Counted from the stretch's first letter, positions 32,280 through 40,392 are shown. The stretch is DNA of 58,310 nucleotides from Thermomonospora echinospora (GCF_900108175.1 NZ_FNVO01000033.1:1-58310); one strand, 5' to 3'. Program-made: numbers and translations. The notes: generated by a model not told the origin, from the sequence alone.

Positions 32280-34265
32280 GTGCAACCTGAGCTCGTCGGC
32301 CAGTCCTGGACGGGGCCCGCGGGGCGGCGACGCCCGGTCGGCGGCGGACCGTTCACCGTGGCGGCCCTGGGAGTGGCGCTGCTGCCGATCCGGCCCGCCT
32401 GGCTGTGGGCGGTCCTGATCGCCGCCGTCTCGGCGGTGCCCTGGCTGCTCGGCGCGGTCCGCCCGCGCCGCCGGAGCCCGTACTGGCGGCTCTCGCCGGC
32501 CGGGCTGGAGCAGATCGGCCCGGACGGACGGGTCGTCACCGGCTACGCGCGCGAGCGCATCGAGGAGCTGGCGCTCACCGCCGAGGACGGCTACCTGACC
32601 GTCTTCCACAAGTTCGGCCGCGCCCCGGTCGGCGAGCTGGCCTGGATGGGCTTCGAACCGCTGGCGTTCTACGTGACCGCGCGGCGGCTGGGGCTGCCGA
32701 TGCGGGTGCTGGACGGCGACGCCGGGCGGCTGGCGGACTCCGGCTTGGCCCCGGCCGACCGGCCGTCCCCCGACCACACCGCCGAGGCGCGGCTGCTGGC
32801 CCAGGAGGCCGATCTGCTGGCCGCCGCGCACGAGCCCCGGCCGGTGCTCCCCGAGCGCCGGCCGCCCGCCCGGCTGAACGCTCCCCCGCCGGTCCCTGGC
32901 CGTGCCAGGGCGACCGCGCTGGGCGTGCTGGTCGCCGTGCTCGGCGCCCTGATGGTGGCCCGGACGGCGGTGGACTCGCCCGCCGGTCCCCCGCTGCCGG
33001 CGCGGCTGGCGGCGGCCGGCTGGACGCTGGCCGCTCTGGTGGCCCTGTACGCCACGCATCGCAGGCTGTTGCGCGAACGCCCGGTCCGCTGGACGATCAC
33101 CTCCGGCCGGCTGGTCGTGCACCGCGGGCGCGCCCGGCGGCCCCGGCGTGGGGACCGCGGCCGGCGGGTGCACGCCGCCGACATCGCCGCGCTGGTGGTC
33201 GGCCCCGGCGTCCGGGTGGATCCGGTGACCGGGGCGCCTGGCGCCTGCCCGCTGGCGGTGCTGGCCTTCGACCACCGGATGGGACTGCTGGCCCGGCTGC
33301 CGGCCGACGGGCTAGAGGAGTTCCAGCTCGTCCACGAACTGCACGAGCGCGGCTACCGGGTGATCACCCCGGGCGCACGGGCGCCCCGCCCCTCCGGCTA
33401 CGGTCTGGATGGGCTGCCGGAGGTCTTCGCCCAAGTCCCCGGAGGCCGGCTGGTGGTCACCGACGACGGGCTGGGCTGGGCGGACGCGGCCGGCGAGGTG
33501 GTGCTGCGGATGCCCGAGGACCGCATCGGCGGCATCGAGCTGCTGACCATCGACGGGCACGCCTGGCTGCGGCTGCACGACACGGCCGGCGAGGAGTTCT
33601 TCTCCGCTCCGCTGTCGGCGCTGCGGATCTCCCGTACCGACCTGCGGGAGCAGGCGCGCAAGGCGGGGCTGCCGGTCACCGACGCCGAGTACGACGCCTA
33701 CCTGTCGGCCGCCTTCCACAGCGCCGTGGAAGCCATGGCCGGCCCGTCCAAACCCGCCGCCGACGAGGCAGCGCCGGACGACGACGGGCCCGGGGTGCTG
33801 CTGGACGCCACCCGCCGCTCCCGCGTCGGCACCTACCTGCTGAGCGTGGTGATGTGCGAGGTCGTCGCGGTGCTCGGCGCGCTGTGGGTGGGCGACGACC
33901 TGGGCGGCCCCCTGCCGACCCTGGGCTGGGCGGCCCCGGCCGGGCTGCTGATCGGCCTGGCCGGCTACTGGATCTACGACCGCAACCGCGACCAGCTCCA
34001 GGTCTCCCCCACCGGCATCGCGGTGGTCAGCCGGCGTGGCCGGGTCGCCTGGAACCTGACCCGCGGCACCGTCGGCGGCATCGGCATCGACGACTCCGTC
34101 GAACGCGTCCCCCGCCTGGTCGTCTGGAGCCCCGCGGGCCGCGTCCTGCGCCAGGTCTCCTTCCCTCCCGACCTGGACGAGCTACGCCGCGCCTGCGAAC
34201 GCTACGGCCTCCCCTGGGGCCCACCCGACGCCGACCGCACCACACCCCCACCCCCGGAGCTGTGA
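32280..34265 (+). CDS. Membrane protein with four PH-like repeats
   Basis: A 661-residue protein. It has three pairs of transmembrane helices (about 20-60, 215-265, 520-560). Between and after them lie four similar beta-rich units, each opening with a strand pair such as WRLSPAGLEQIGPDGRV (about 68), WTITSGRLVVHRGRA (about 270), LVVTDDGLGWADAAGEV (about 390) and LQVSPTGIAVVSRRGRV (about 572). Each unit ends in a helix of the kind FYVTARRLGLPMRV, LVHELHERGYRVI, REQARKAGLPV and LRRACERYGLPW. This suggests internally repeated bacterial PH-like domains. GTG 32280 follows AGGATCAGGG. Function unknown; an envelope or trafficking role is only a guess. Confidence 0.7.
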   Translation: MQPELVGQSWTGPAGRRRPVGGGPFTVAALGVALLPIRPAWLWAVLIAAVSAVPWLLGAVRPRRRSPYWRLSPAGLEQIGPDGRVVTGYARERIEELALTAEDGYLTVFHKFGRAPVGELAWMGFEPLAFYVTARRLGLPMRVLDGDAGRLADSGLAPADRPSPDHTAEARLLAQEADLLAAAHEPRPVLPERRPPARLNAPPPVPGRARATALGVLVAVLGALMVARTAVDSPAGPPLPARLAAAGWTLAALVALYATHRRLLRERPVRWTITSGRLVVHRGRARRPRRGDRGRRVHAADIAALVVGPGVRVDPVTGAPGACPLAVLAFDHRMGLLARLPADGLEEFQLVHELHERGYRVITPGARAPRPSGYGLDGLPEVFAQVPGGRLVVTDDGLGWADAAGEVVLRMPEDRIGGIELLTIDGHAWLRLHDTAGEEFFSAPLSALRISRTDLREQARKAGLPVTDAEYDAYLSAAFHSAVEAMAGPSKPAADEAAPDDDGPGVLLDATRRSRVGTYLLSVVMCEVVAVLGALWVGDDLGGPLPTLGWAAPAGLLIGLAGYWIYDRNRDQLQVSPTGIAVVSRRGRVAWNLTRGTVGGIGIDDSVERVPRLVVWSPAGRVLRQVSFPPDLDELRRACERYGLPWGPPDADRTTPPPPEL

Positions 34266-34294
34266 TCAGCCGACTGCGTCGGCCACCGAGCAAC

Positions 34295-34327
34295 TTGTGT
34301 ACACAATGTGCACTATCAAGATAGAGT
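34295..34327 (+). promoter_or_regulatory. Toxin-antitoxin promoter with palindromic operator
   Basis: TTGTGTACACAA (34295-34306) is a perfect 12-bp palindrome, followed by a second symmetric GTGCAC. A -10-like TAGAGT (34322-34327) ends 6 bases before the antitoxin ATG, implying a leaderless mRNA. The palindrome overlaps the -35 zone, where an antitoxin or complex would block transcription. The stretch is clearly less GC-rich than its surroundings. Confidence 0.6.
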
Positions 34328-34333
34328 CAGCAC

Positions 34334-34645
34334 ATGGACTCCGTTCCTCTCCGCGAAGCTCGTAACCGCCTTGGCAAGATCTGCACGGCCGCCGCACACG
34401 CAGGCACCGTGACCGAGATCACCCGCCATGGTGGCGATCCTGTCGTGGTCATCCCGCGCAGCGCCTATGAAGAACTGCAGCGACTGCGCCGTGCCGATGT
34501 CGAACGGCAGACTCGAGAGGCCGCCGAGTACCTCCGGCGCGGCGAGATTCCGCCCGGCACCGAACGTGTCACCCGCGAGGACCTGATGGCCAGCATTGCC
34601 GACAACGGAGCCGACAACGGCATGGACAGGCAGGAGCGTGCCTGA
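34334..34645 (+). CDS. Antitoxin of the Phd/YefM family
   Basis: A 103-residue antitoxin. The N-terminal DNA-binding part is typical: MDSVPLREARNRLGKICTAAAHAGTVTEITRHGGDPVVVIPRSAYEELQRLRR. The charged C-terminal tail (REAAEYLRRGEIPPGTERVTREDLMASIADNGAD) is the toxin-binding part, disordered until bound. It should neutralise the RelE-type toxin encoded next and repress its own promoter, where a perfect palindrome lies. The stop codon is 8 bases inside the toxin gene. Codons are less GC-biased than in the flanks, which fits recent acquisition. Confidence 0.85.
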   Translation: MDSVPLREARNRLGKICTAAAHAGTVTEITRHGGDPVVVIPRSAYEELQRLRRADVERQTREAAEYLRRGEIPPGTERVTREDLMASIADNGADNGMDRQERA

Positions 34646-34883
34646 TCACCTGCTGTACGCCTATGGCATACGGCGAGAGGTGGCCGGATTTCCAGCACAC
34701 ATCCGCCGTGCCGCGGAGCTGGCGATTCTGGGCCTTCTGGATGATCCGGTTCCTCCGCATGCCAAGCCGTTCATCGAAGATCTCGGCCACGCGAGCTATG
34801 AACTGCCCACCGAATACGCCACGATCTACTACCTCGTCATCGACGACACCGTCATGATCACGAAGGTGCTGCCCAACACCTGA
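34638..34883 (+). CDS. RelE/ParE-family toxin
   Basis: An 81-residue toxin from GTG 34638, preceded by CAGGAG. The sequence VPDHLLYAYGIRREVAGFPAHIRRAAELAILGLLDDPVPPHAKPFIEDLGHASYELPTEYATIYYLVIDDTVMITKVLPNT has the RelE/ParE alpha-beta order, with two helices followed by a sheet. RelE proteins cut mRNA in the ribosome and ParE proteins poison gyrase; the sequence does not tell which. It overlaps the antitoxin gene, ensuring coupled synthesis. Its end abuts the broken SDR gene. Confidence 0.82.
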   Translation: MPDHLLYAYGIRREVAGFPAHIRRAAELAILGLLDDPVPPHAKPFIEDLGHASYELPTEYATIYYLVIDDTVMITKVLPNT

Positions 34884-34983
34884 CCCGACCGATGACGCGG
34901 GCGATGGCGAACCCTATGCCGGCGCGCCGGCTGACACCGGTGACGAGGGCCGCCCGGCCGTCCAGTACTTGATCGTTCCGCAC
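34858..34983 (-). pseudogene. Truncated start of an SDR oxidoreductase gene
   Basis: Minus-strand frame from GTG 34983: VRNDQVLDGRAALVTGVSRRAGIGFAIARVIG, then RVRCWAAPS and a stop. LDGRAALVTGVSRRAGIGFAIAR is the NAD(P)-binding start of a short-chain dehydrogenase. The remaining 200 or more residues are missing; the last ten codons are antisense to the toxin gene. The break therefore lies just after the toxin stop codon (about 34884-34895), so the toxin-antitoxin cassette probably replaced the rest of the gene. No SDR remnant was found on the cassette's other side. Confidence 0.65.
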
Positions 34984-35023
34984 GGCCGGGACGATACCCG
35001 GAACGGGCCGGGTCGGCAGCGGG

Positions 35024-35512
35024 TCACTTGCGCTCGAAGCGGCGCAGGCCCTGGTCGGCGCGCCATAGGTCGATGTCCAGGTGGTCGCCCGCGACGCGGG
35101 TGAGGACGACCTCGTGGATGTCGGCCCTGAAGAAGTGGGAGTCGGCGAACTGGGCCGCGTCGAGGCCGCGGGCCTGGAACATGGCCTCCAGCTCGGCGCG
35201 GTCGGTGACCTCGATGGCGTGGCCGGAGAACTTGGCGTCGCCCGGCCAGGCCGACGGGTCGTCCGGGGGCGCAACGGAGGCGCTGTGCAGCGCGAACCTG
35301 GGGTCGCGCCGCAGGTCGAGGGCCTTGAGTGCGCCGGGCATCGAGCCGAACCACAGCTCGTCGCCGACAAAGTCGGCCTCGATGCCACTGATCCGCGGCG
35401 ATCCGTCCCTGCGCAGGGTCGCGATCGTCTTGTGCTTGTGCGCGTCCATCAGCTCGCGCACCTTCCCGGCGAACTCGGGCGCCGACTCGGTGACCTCTCG
35501 CCAGCTGGCCAT
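35024..35512 (-). CDS. Pyridoxamine-phosphate-oxidase-fold protein (flavin or F420 binding)
   Basis: A 162-residue split-barrel protein. HKHKTIATLRRDGSPRISGIEADFVGDELWFGSMPGALKALDLRRDPRFALHS is the typical N-terminal half of the PNPOx-like/F420-dependent reductase group, in which the barrel binds FMN, F420 or heme. Further on, DLWRADQGLRRFERK ends the protein. The function is not decided by the sequence. It lies upstream of the SDR remnant on the same strand, which may once have been its neighbour in an operon. ATG 35512 follows AGGAG. Confidence 0.8.
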   Translation of the reverse strand: MASWREVTESAPEFAGKVRELMDAHKHKTIATLRRDGSPRISGIEADFVGDELWFGSMPGALKALDLRRDPRFALHSASVAPPDDPSAWPGDAKFSGHAIEVTDRAELEAMFQARGLDAAQFADSHFFRADIHEVVLTRVAGDHLDIDLWRADQGLRRFERK

Positions 35513-35591
35513 AGGGCTCCTCTCCAGTCATGACGAAGCTCCCAGCCTGCCAGCGGGGTGTGACAAAATCGCCCGGCGACCGGGGGCGCCA

Positions 35592-36155
35592 TCAGCTCAG
35601 CGGCCAGGTGTTGATGATCTCGTAGCGGAAGCCGGGATAGTTCTTGCCCGGCAGGTGGCTGCGGACCAGGTGGACCGCGTCGGCGGTCCAGGTCGCCCCA
35701 GCGTAGGCGGACAGTTCCTCGACCAGCGGGCGCATGTCGGTGGGGCGGCGGCTGCGGGCCAGGGTGAGGTGGGGGCGGAAGCCCTTGTGCTCGCCCAGCG
35801 GCGCCCCGGCGCGGCGCCCGGCGGCGTTCACCGAGGCGGCCAGCCGGGTCAGGACACCGCGGTCGCCGTACACGCCCGTCCACAGCACGCGGGCGTGCGC
35901 GCCGCCGCTGGGGAAGGCGCCCGCCCCGGCGAACGACAGCTCGATCTTCGGATAACGCCCGGCGGCGCGCTCCAGCCGGGGCAGCAGCCGGGCGATGGTG
36001 CGCTCGTCGGTCTCGCCCAGGAAGGCCAGCGTGATGTGCATCATGTCGCGGCTGATCCACTTCAGGTCCGGCCAGGACGCCCGGTACGACTCCAGCAGCC
36101 GGTCGAGCTCGTCCAGGACGTCCGGCGGCGGCACCAGCGCCACGAACAGCCTCAT
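35592..36155 (-). CDS. thpR: RNA 2',3'-cyclic phosphodiesterase (2'-5' RNA ligase family)
   Basis: A 187-residue member of the 2H phosphoesterase family. Both HxTx motifs are present: HITLAFLGE (about residue 40) and HLTLARSR (about residue 128). The start MRLFVALVPPP matches bacterial ThpR/LigT, and length is normal. The enzyme hydrolyses 2',3'-cyclic phosphate ends of RNA and can ligate tRNA halves 2'-5' in vitro. It is the first of the minus-strand genes left of the TerD pair, with 72 bp between. A possible, unproven link to the RNA array elsewhere in the window is only that both handle RNA. Confidence 0.92.
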   Translation of the reverse strand: MRLFVALVPPPDVLDELDRLLESYRASWPDLKWISRDMMHITLAFLGETDERTIARLLPRLERAAGRYPKIELSFAGAGAFPSGGAHARVLWTGVYGDRGVLTRLAASVNAAGRRAGAPLGEHKGFRPHLTLARSRRPTDMRPLVEELSAYAGATWTADAVHLVRSHLPGKNYPGFRYEIINTWPLS

Positions 36156-36227
36156 AGGCGGATCCGAAAGGCCACGGACCCAGCATCCCAGCCGAAAAGG
36201 CGAGTTGTCATGTCCGTAGCGGGTCCG

Positions 36228-37841
36228 TTACCCGTACGAGGCGATCGCGCGGGCGTGCGCGCCGAGCACATGGGCGAACAGGCTCGGCATCCGGGTGCCG
36301 TCCCCGGCGTCGGGCAGCACGTCCGGGGTGAGCGTCCAGTCGGTGCCCACCCACGAGTCGGCGATGGTGCCCTCCGACGATGGCAGGTTGTTGCACGCCT
36401 GCCGGACCCGCAGCGACCGCACCGACTCGCCCGCCGGCGTGTCGGTCTCCACCAGCAGCACCGGTACGCCCACCAGCGGCCCGTCCTCCACCAGCCGCAG
36501 CAGATGGTGGGCGTCCTCGCCGTCCAGCGCGGCACCGGCGTCCATGATCACCGCCAGCCGCACCGGCGGGCCGGCGGCCAGCCCGGCGGGCACCTCGGTC
36601 TCGTCGCCGCCGACCCCGCGCAGGTCCACCAGGTCCAGCAGCCCGCGCAGCCGCGCGCCGGCAGCAGGGCCGGTGGCCACCCCACCGCCGAGCAGGCCCG
36701 CCGTGGTGGCCGGGTCGAAGCCGTTCAGCCAGCCCGCGCCCGACAGCCCGGAGGCGTCGATGACCTCCAGCCCCACCAGGCCAGGCGGGACCGCCGCCAG
36801 GAAACGGGTGATCAGCGACCAGGCGTAGGCGGCCGAGTCGCCGGGCAGCGCGCCGCGCGAGACCCACACCCCGCGCCGCCACGGCACCCGCAGCACCAGC
36901 GGCACCCGCAGGTCGGGCAGCTCGGCGACCGTCAGCCCGCCGAGCAGCACGCCCTCGGCGATGTCCTCCCGGGGCTGCCAGGTCAGCCAGGACGGCCCGG
37001 TGAACGGGGCGACCTCGGCGCTCACCTGCGCCTCCACCCCGGCCAGCTCGCCGGACAGCTGGGCCGCGTCGGAGCCGAGCCGGTCGGCGGCCGCCGCCAT
37101 CAGCTCCTGGAAGCGGCCGTGCGGCGCCCGCCCGGCGATCTCGTCGTTGCGGATGTTCAGCGCGTGCTCGGTGGCCGACCGGTAGGCCGACAGGGAACGG
37201 CTAGCGTCCTCCCACACCAGCCAGCACCGCTCGACGTACCCCACCTCGGAGCCGGCGGGCTGCGCGGGCGGGGGCGGCGGCGCGGCCCCGCCGGGCGCCG
37301 CGGCGCCCACCGCGGGGCCGGGCGGCGGCGCGGCCGTGGGCTCGCCCGGGTCGTCCACCTCGATGCCGTGCGCGGTCAGCAGCTCGGCCAGGCCGCCCGC
37401 GTAGCCCTGCCCGAGCGCCCGCACCTTCCAGCCCTCGCCGCGCCGGTACAGCTCCAGGCCGAGGATGGCCTTCTCGGGGCCGAGGTCCAGCACCGTGAAG
37501 ATCGCCAGCGTGCCGCCGTTGTCGGCGGTCAGCTGCAGCTGTGGAGGCGGCACCGCGCCGAAGGAGACCGCCCCCGTCAGGCTCACCAGGATCAGGACCG
37601 CCTGCGCGTCGGCCGGCACCGCGTCCAGGTCCACGTCAATGCGCTGCCCGCCGCCGGCCTGCGACCAGCGCACCCCGAGGCCTTGCGGGGCGTTGTAGAA
37701 CACCAGGTCGGCCTCGGAGCGCGCACGCAGGTCGGAGCCGACGGTCAGGGCGCTGACATCGACCGGGACGGCGCACGACACGGTCGCGGCCACCCGGCGG
37801 GCGGGCAGCGGGGCGTTGGCCCCGCGCGGCAGTTCGGCCAT
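36228..37841 (-). CDS. TerD-domain fusion protein with a nucleotide-fold-like C-terminal region
   Basis: A 537-residue protein. Residues about 10-165 form a TerD domain (VSALTVGSDLRARSEADLVFYNAPQGLGVRW, IDVDLDAVPADAQAVLILVSLTG, LGLELYRRGEGWKVRALGQGYAGGLAELLTAHGI). A proline/alanine linker (about 170-205) leads to a roughly 330-residue helical and Rossmann-like part with PLVLRVPWRRGVWVSRGALPGDSAAYAWSLITRFLAAVPPGLVGLEVIDASG and RLAVIMDAGAALDGEDAHHLLRLVEDGPLVGVPVLLVETDTPAG. The second part resembles the C-terminal region of FtsK/SpoIIIE-type ATPases, but no Walker A lysine motif is seen. It is 29 bp downstream of a stand-alone TerD gene. The role in stress or tellurite response is family inference. 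Confidence 0.8.
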   Translation of the reverse strand: MAELPRGANAPLPARRVAATVSCAVPVDVSALTVGSDLRARSEADLVFYNAPQGLGVRWSQAGGGQRIDVDLDAVPADAQAVLILVSLTGAVSFGAVPPPQLQLTADNGGTLAIFTVLDLGPEKAILGLELYRRGEGWKVRALGQGYAGGLAELLTAHGIEVDDPGEPTAAPPPGPAVGAAAPGGAAPPPPPAQPAGSEVGYVERCWLVWEDASRSLSAYRSATEHALNIRNDEIAGRAPHGRFQELMAAAADRLGSDAAQLSGELAGVEAQVSAEVAPFTGPSWLTWQPREDIAEGVLLGGLTVAELPDLRVPLVLRVPWRRGVWVSRGALPGDSAAYAWSLITRFLAAVPPGLVGLEVIDASGLSGAGWLNGFDPATTAGLLGGGVATGPAAGARLRGLLDLVDLRGVGGDETEVPAGLAAGPPVRLAVIMDAGAALDGEDAHHLLRLVEDGPLVGVPVLLVETDTPAGESVRSLRVRQACNNLPSSEGTIADSWVGTDWTLTPDVLPDAGDGTRMPSLFAHVLGAHARAIASYG

Positions 37842-37870
37842 CGTAGGCGTCGGCTCCCGGTCCGGGACGG

Positions 37871-38440
37871 TCAGGCGTGGGCGGCGATGGCCGGGAGCAT
37901 GTCCTGGAAGGTACGGCCCTGGGCGGGCTCGCCGATGGCGTTCATCTTCCAGCCGTTGCCGTGCCGGTACAGCTTGGCCATCACCATCCCGGTGTGGGCG
38001 CCACCGCCGGTCAGCGTGTAGCGGGCCATCTCCGCGCCGTTGCTCTCGTCCACCAGCCGGCAGAAGGCGTTCTCGACCTCGTTGAAGGTCTGCCCGTTGA
38101 AGGAGCTGACCGTGAACACCAGCGAGGTCACGTGCACCGGCAGCCGGCCCAGGTCCACGATCACCGACTCGTCGTCGCCGTCACCGGCCCCGGTCAGGTT
38201 GTCGCCGGTGTGTCGCACCGACCCGTCGTCGCTGGTCAGCTTGCCGAAGTAGATCACGTCCGCCAACCGCCCGTCGGCGAACAGCAGGCAGGAGGCGTCC
38301 AGGTCGATCTCCCGCTCCCGGGATCCGAAGAAGCCCTTCTTCTTGACCGCGTCCCAGCCCAGCCCCATCCGCACCATGCTCAGCACGCCGCCGGGCTTCT
38401 CCAGGGAGATCCGCTGGCCCTTCTGCAATGACACCGACAC
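37871..38440 (-). CDS. TerD-family calcium-binding stress protein
   Basis: A 189-residue TerD/TerE protein: VSVSLQKGQRISLEKPGG at the start, then DLDASCLLFADGRLADVIYFGKLTSDDGSVRHTGDNLTGAGDGDDESVIVDLGRLP with the acidic Ca-binding residues (DNLTG, GDGDDE), FTVSSFNGQTFNEVENAFCRLVD and the final YRHGNGWKMNAIGEPAQGRTFQDML. Ter proteins protect against tellurite and phage or colicin by an unclear mechanism. GTG 38440 was chosen because GAGGAG lies 9 bases upstream and it gives the family length; an ATG at 38470 would add ten residues. It forms a pair with the TerD fusion gene. Confidence 0.9.
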   Translation of the reverse strand: MSVSLQKGQRISLEKPGGVLSMVRMGLGWDAVKKKGFFGSREREIDLDASCLLFADGRLADVIYFGKLTSDDGSVRHTGDNLTGAGDGDDESVIVDLGRLPVHVTSLVFTVSSFNGQTFNEVENAFCRLVDESNGAEMARYTLTGGGAHTGMVMAKLYRHGNGWKMNAIGEPAQGRTFQDMLPAIAAHA

Positions 38441-38479
38441 GCCGTCGTCTCCTCGTTCGTATTCCGCCATCGGTCCCGG

Positions 38480-38502
38480 CCGGATGCCGTGGGGGCATCC
38501 GG
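38480..38502 (-). terminator. Hairpin terminator after the MFS gene
   Basis: CCGGATGCC (38480-38488) and GGCATCCGG (38494-38502) form a 9-bp stem with a GTGGG loop. It lies 50 bp after the MFS stop codon and 40 bp before the TerD start, so it separates the two minus-strand units. Confidence 0.6.
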
Positions 38503-38551
38503 TCCGGGGACACCGGGCAGTTCACAGACTGTCAGTCCGCGCCCGTCGTTG

Positions 38552-39802
38552 TCAGCCGTTCTGGGCGGAACCTGCGGGCCTGCGCCGAATCGCGCTCCGC
38601 AGGGCCGGGCGCAGCGCACCGCGCGGGGCCGCGAGGACGGTCACCGTCAGCGCGGCCAAGGCGGCCACCACACCGCCGACCACGATGCTCAGGCGTGGGC
38701 CGAACTGCTCGGCCATCCACCCGACCAACGGGGCGCCCAGCGGGTTGGTTCCCATGAAGACGAACATGTACAGGCCCATGACCCGGCCGCGCATCTCCGG
38801 TGCCACGCCCAGTTGGACGGTGGCGTTGGCGGCGGTGGTGAACGTCATCAACGCCATGCCGGTGGGCACCAGCATCACCAGGAACGACCAATAGGTGGGC
38901 ATCAGCCCGGTCACCACCTCCAGCACCCCGAACAGCAGCGCCGCCGACAGCAGCAGCCGCAGCCGCGGGCGCACCCGCCGGGCGGCCAGCAGCGCGCCGG
39001 CCAGCGCGCCGACCGCGAGCATGGCGGAGGCCAGGCCGAACGAGGACGCGCCGACGCCGAACACCTCGCGGGTGACCAGGGCGGTGGTCATCTGGAAGTT
39101 CATGCCGAAGGTGGCCACCAGCCCGACCAGTGTGAGCACCATCACCAGGTCGCGGCGGCCGCGCACGTAGCGCAGGCCCTCGCGGAGCTGTCCCTTGGCA
39201 CGGGGCACCAGCTCGCCCGGATGCAGTTCCGAGCGCCGCATCGCCGCCAGCCCGAACAGCACGGCGACGTACGAGGCGGCGTTGATCAGGAACACCGGGC
39301 CGGTGCCGGCCACGGCGATCAGCAGCCCGGCCACCGCCGGGCCCAGCACCCGCGCGCCGTTGAAACTGGCGCTGTTGAGGGCGATCGCGTTGGGCAGGTT
39401 CCGCCTGCCCACCATCTCGTTCACGAACGTCTGGCGGGCCGGGTTGTCGAGGACGGTGGCCATGCCGAGGGCAAACGCCAGCACGTACACGTGCCAGACC
39501 CGGGCGGTGCCGGTGATCGCCAGTGTCCCGAGCAGCAGCGCCAGCAGGCCCATCGCGGCCTGGGTGATCATCAGGATGCGGCGCTTGGGGTAGCGGTCGG
39601 CCAGCACCCCGCCCCACAGCCCGAACAGCAGCAGCGGCAGGAACTGCAGGCCGGTGGTGATGCCCAGCGCGACGCCGCTGCCGTGGGCGAGTTCCAGCAC
39701 CAGCCAGTCCTGGGCGACCCGCTGCATCCAGGTCCCGGTGTTGGAGACGACCTGGCCGGCCGCGAACAGCCGGTAGTTGCGGATCCGCAGCGAGCGGAAC
39801 AT
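38552..39802 (-). CDS. MFS drug-efflux-type transporter
   Basis: A 416-residue MFS protein with twelve helices. The start FRSLRIRNYRLFAAGQVVSNTGTWMQRVAQDWLVLEL and the loop FGLWGGVLADRYPKRRILMITQ (motif A) are hallmarks of the MFS_3 (TIGR00900-like) exporters, followed by NPARQTFVNEMVGRRNLPNAIALNSASFNGARVLGPAVAG. It is encoded after a MarR gene on the same strand, with 50 bp between that stop and this ATG, so MarR probably controls it. The ATG at 39802 has only a weak ribosome site (GGCGGG). The frame stays open further upstream through the MarR gene, but that is shadow. Confidence 0.85.
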   Translation of the reverse strand: MFRSLRIRNYRLFAAGQVVSNTGTWMQRVAQDWLVLELAHGSGVALGITTGLQFLPLLLFGLWGGVLADRYPKRRILMITQAAMGLLALLLGTLAITGTARVWHVYVLAFALGMATVLDNPARQTFVNEMVGRRNLPNAIALNSASFNGARVLGPAVAGLLIAVAGTGPVFLINAASYVAVLFGLAAMRRSELHPGELVPRAKGQLREGLRYVRGRRDLVMVLTLVGLVATFGMNFQMTTALVTREVFGVGASSFGLASAMLAVGALAGALLAARRVRPRLRLLLSAALLFGVLEVVTGLMPTYWSFLVMLVPTGMALMTFTTAANATVQLGVAPEMRGRVMGLYMFVFMGTNPLGAPLVGWMAEQFGPRLSIVVGGVVAALAALTVTVLAAPRGALRPALRSAIRRRPAGSAQNG

Positions 39803-39852
39803 CCCGCCGGTGGCGGGTTCGGGCTCCGGCCCGTCCTCGTCCGCCGCCGGCG

Positions 39853-40359
39853 TCAGGACTTGCTGAGCCGGTCCAGGATCGGCGCCGCCTGGTGCAGGAT
39901 CTCCCGCTCCTGCGGGGTCAGCTCGCGCAGGCGCTGTGACAGCCACGCCTCCTTGCGGCGACGTTCCTCCTCCAGCAGCCGCGTTCCCCGTTCCGTGACC
40001 CGCAGCACCACCTGGCGGCCGTCGGTCGGATGCGGGCTGCGCTCCACCAGCCCCTGCTCCTCCAGCGCGGCGATCACCCGGGTCATCGAGGGGGGCTGCA
40101 CCCTCTCGTGGTCGGCGAGTTCCCGCGGGGTCATGGACCGGTGGCGTTCCAGCACCGCGAGCACGGCGTGCTGGGACATCGTGAGCCGGGCGGGCTGAGG
40201 CGACCCGTCCGGACGGGTCCCGGCGGGAGCGCCGGCGCTCACCGAGCGCAGTCTGCGTGACAGCCGCGCGACGGATATGCGCAGCTCCTCGGCCAGCTCC
40301 GGAGTCGTCCCCGGGCCCGGGGACGACTCCGGGCGGGGTGCGTGCTGTGGCGTGTTCAT
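39853..40359 (-). CDS. MarR-family transcriptional regulator
   Basis: A 168-residue winged-helix regulator. The DNA-binding part is LTMSQHAVLAVLERHRSMTPRELADHERVQPPSMTRVIAALEEQGLVERSPHPTDGRQVVLRVTERGTRLLEEERRR (about 58-135), with the DGR wing. The first 30 residues are a proline-rich extension. It heads a two-gene unit with the MFS exporter. A CGTTAGC...GCTAACG inverted repeat lies immediately upstream of the ATG (40359), the expected site of autoregulation. Many MarR proteins of this arrangement respond to phenolic or antibiotic ligands pumped by the partner. Confidence 0.9.
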   Translation of the reverse strand: MNTPQHAPRPESSPGPGTTPELAEELRISVARLSRRLRSVSAGAPAGTRPDGSPQPARLTMSQHAVLAVLERHRSMTPRELADHERVQPPSMTRVIAALEEQGLVERSPHPTDGRQVVLRVTERGTRLLEEERRRKEAWLSQRLRELTPQEREILHQAAPILDRLSKS

Positions 40360-40362
40360 GGT

Positions 40363-40392
40363 CGTTAGCAGAAGTCATTACTTTGGCTAACG
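40363..40392. promoter_or_regulatory. Inverted repeat upstream of the MarR gene, likely operator
   Basis: CGTTAGC (40363-40369) and GCTAACG (40386-40392) form a perfect 7-bp inverted repeat, 16 bases apart, centred 18 bp before the MarR ATG. The half-sites lie about two helical turns apart, suited to a dimer, and the AT-rich spacer probably contains the promoter. Confidence 0.6.
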
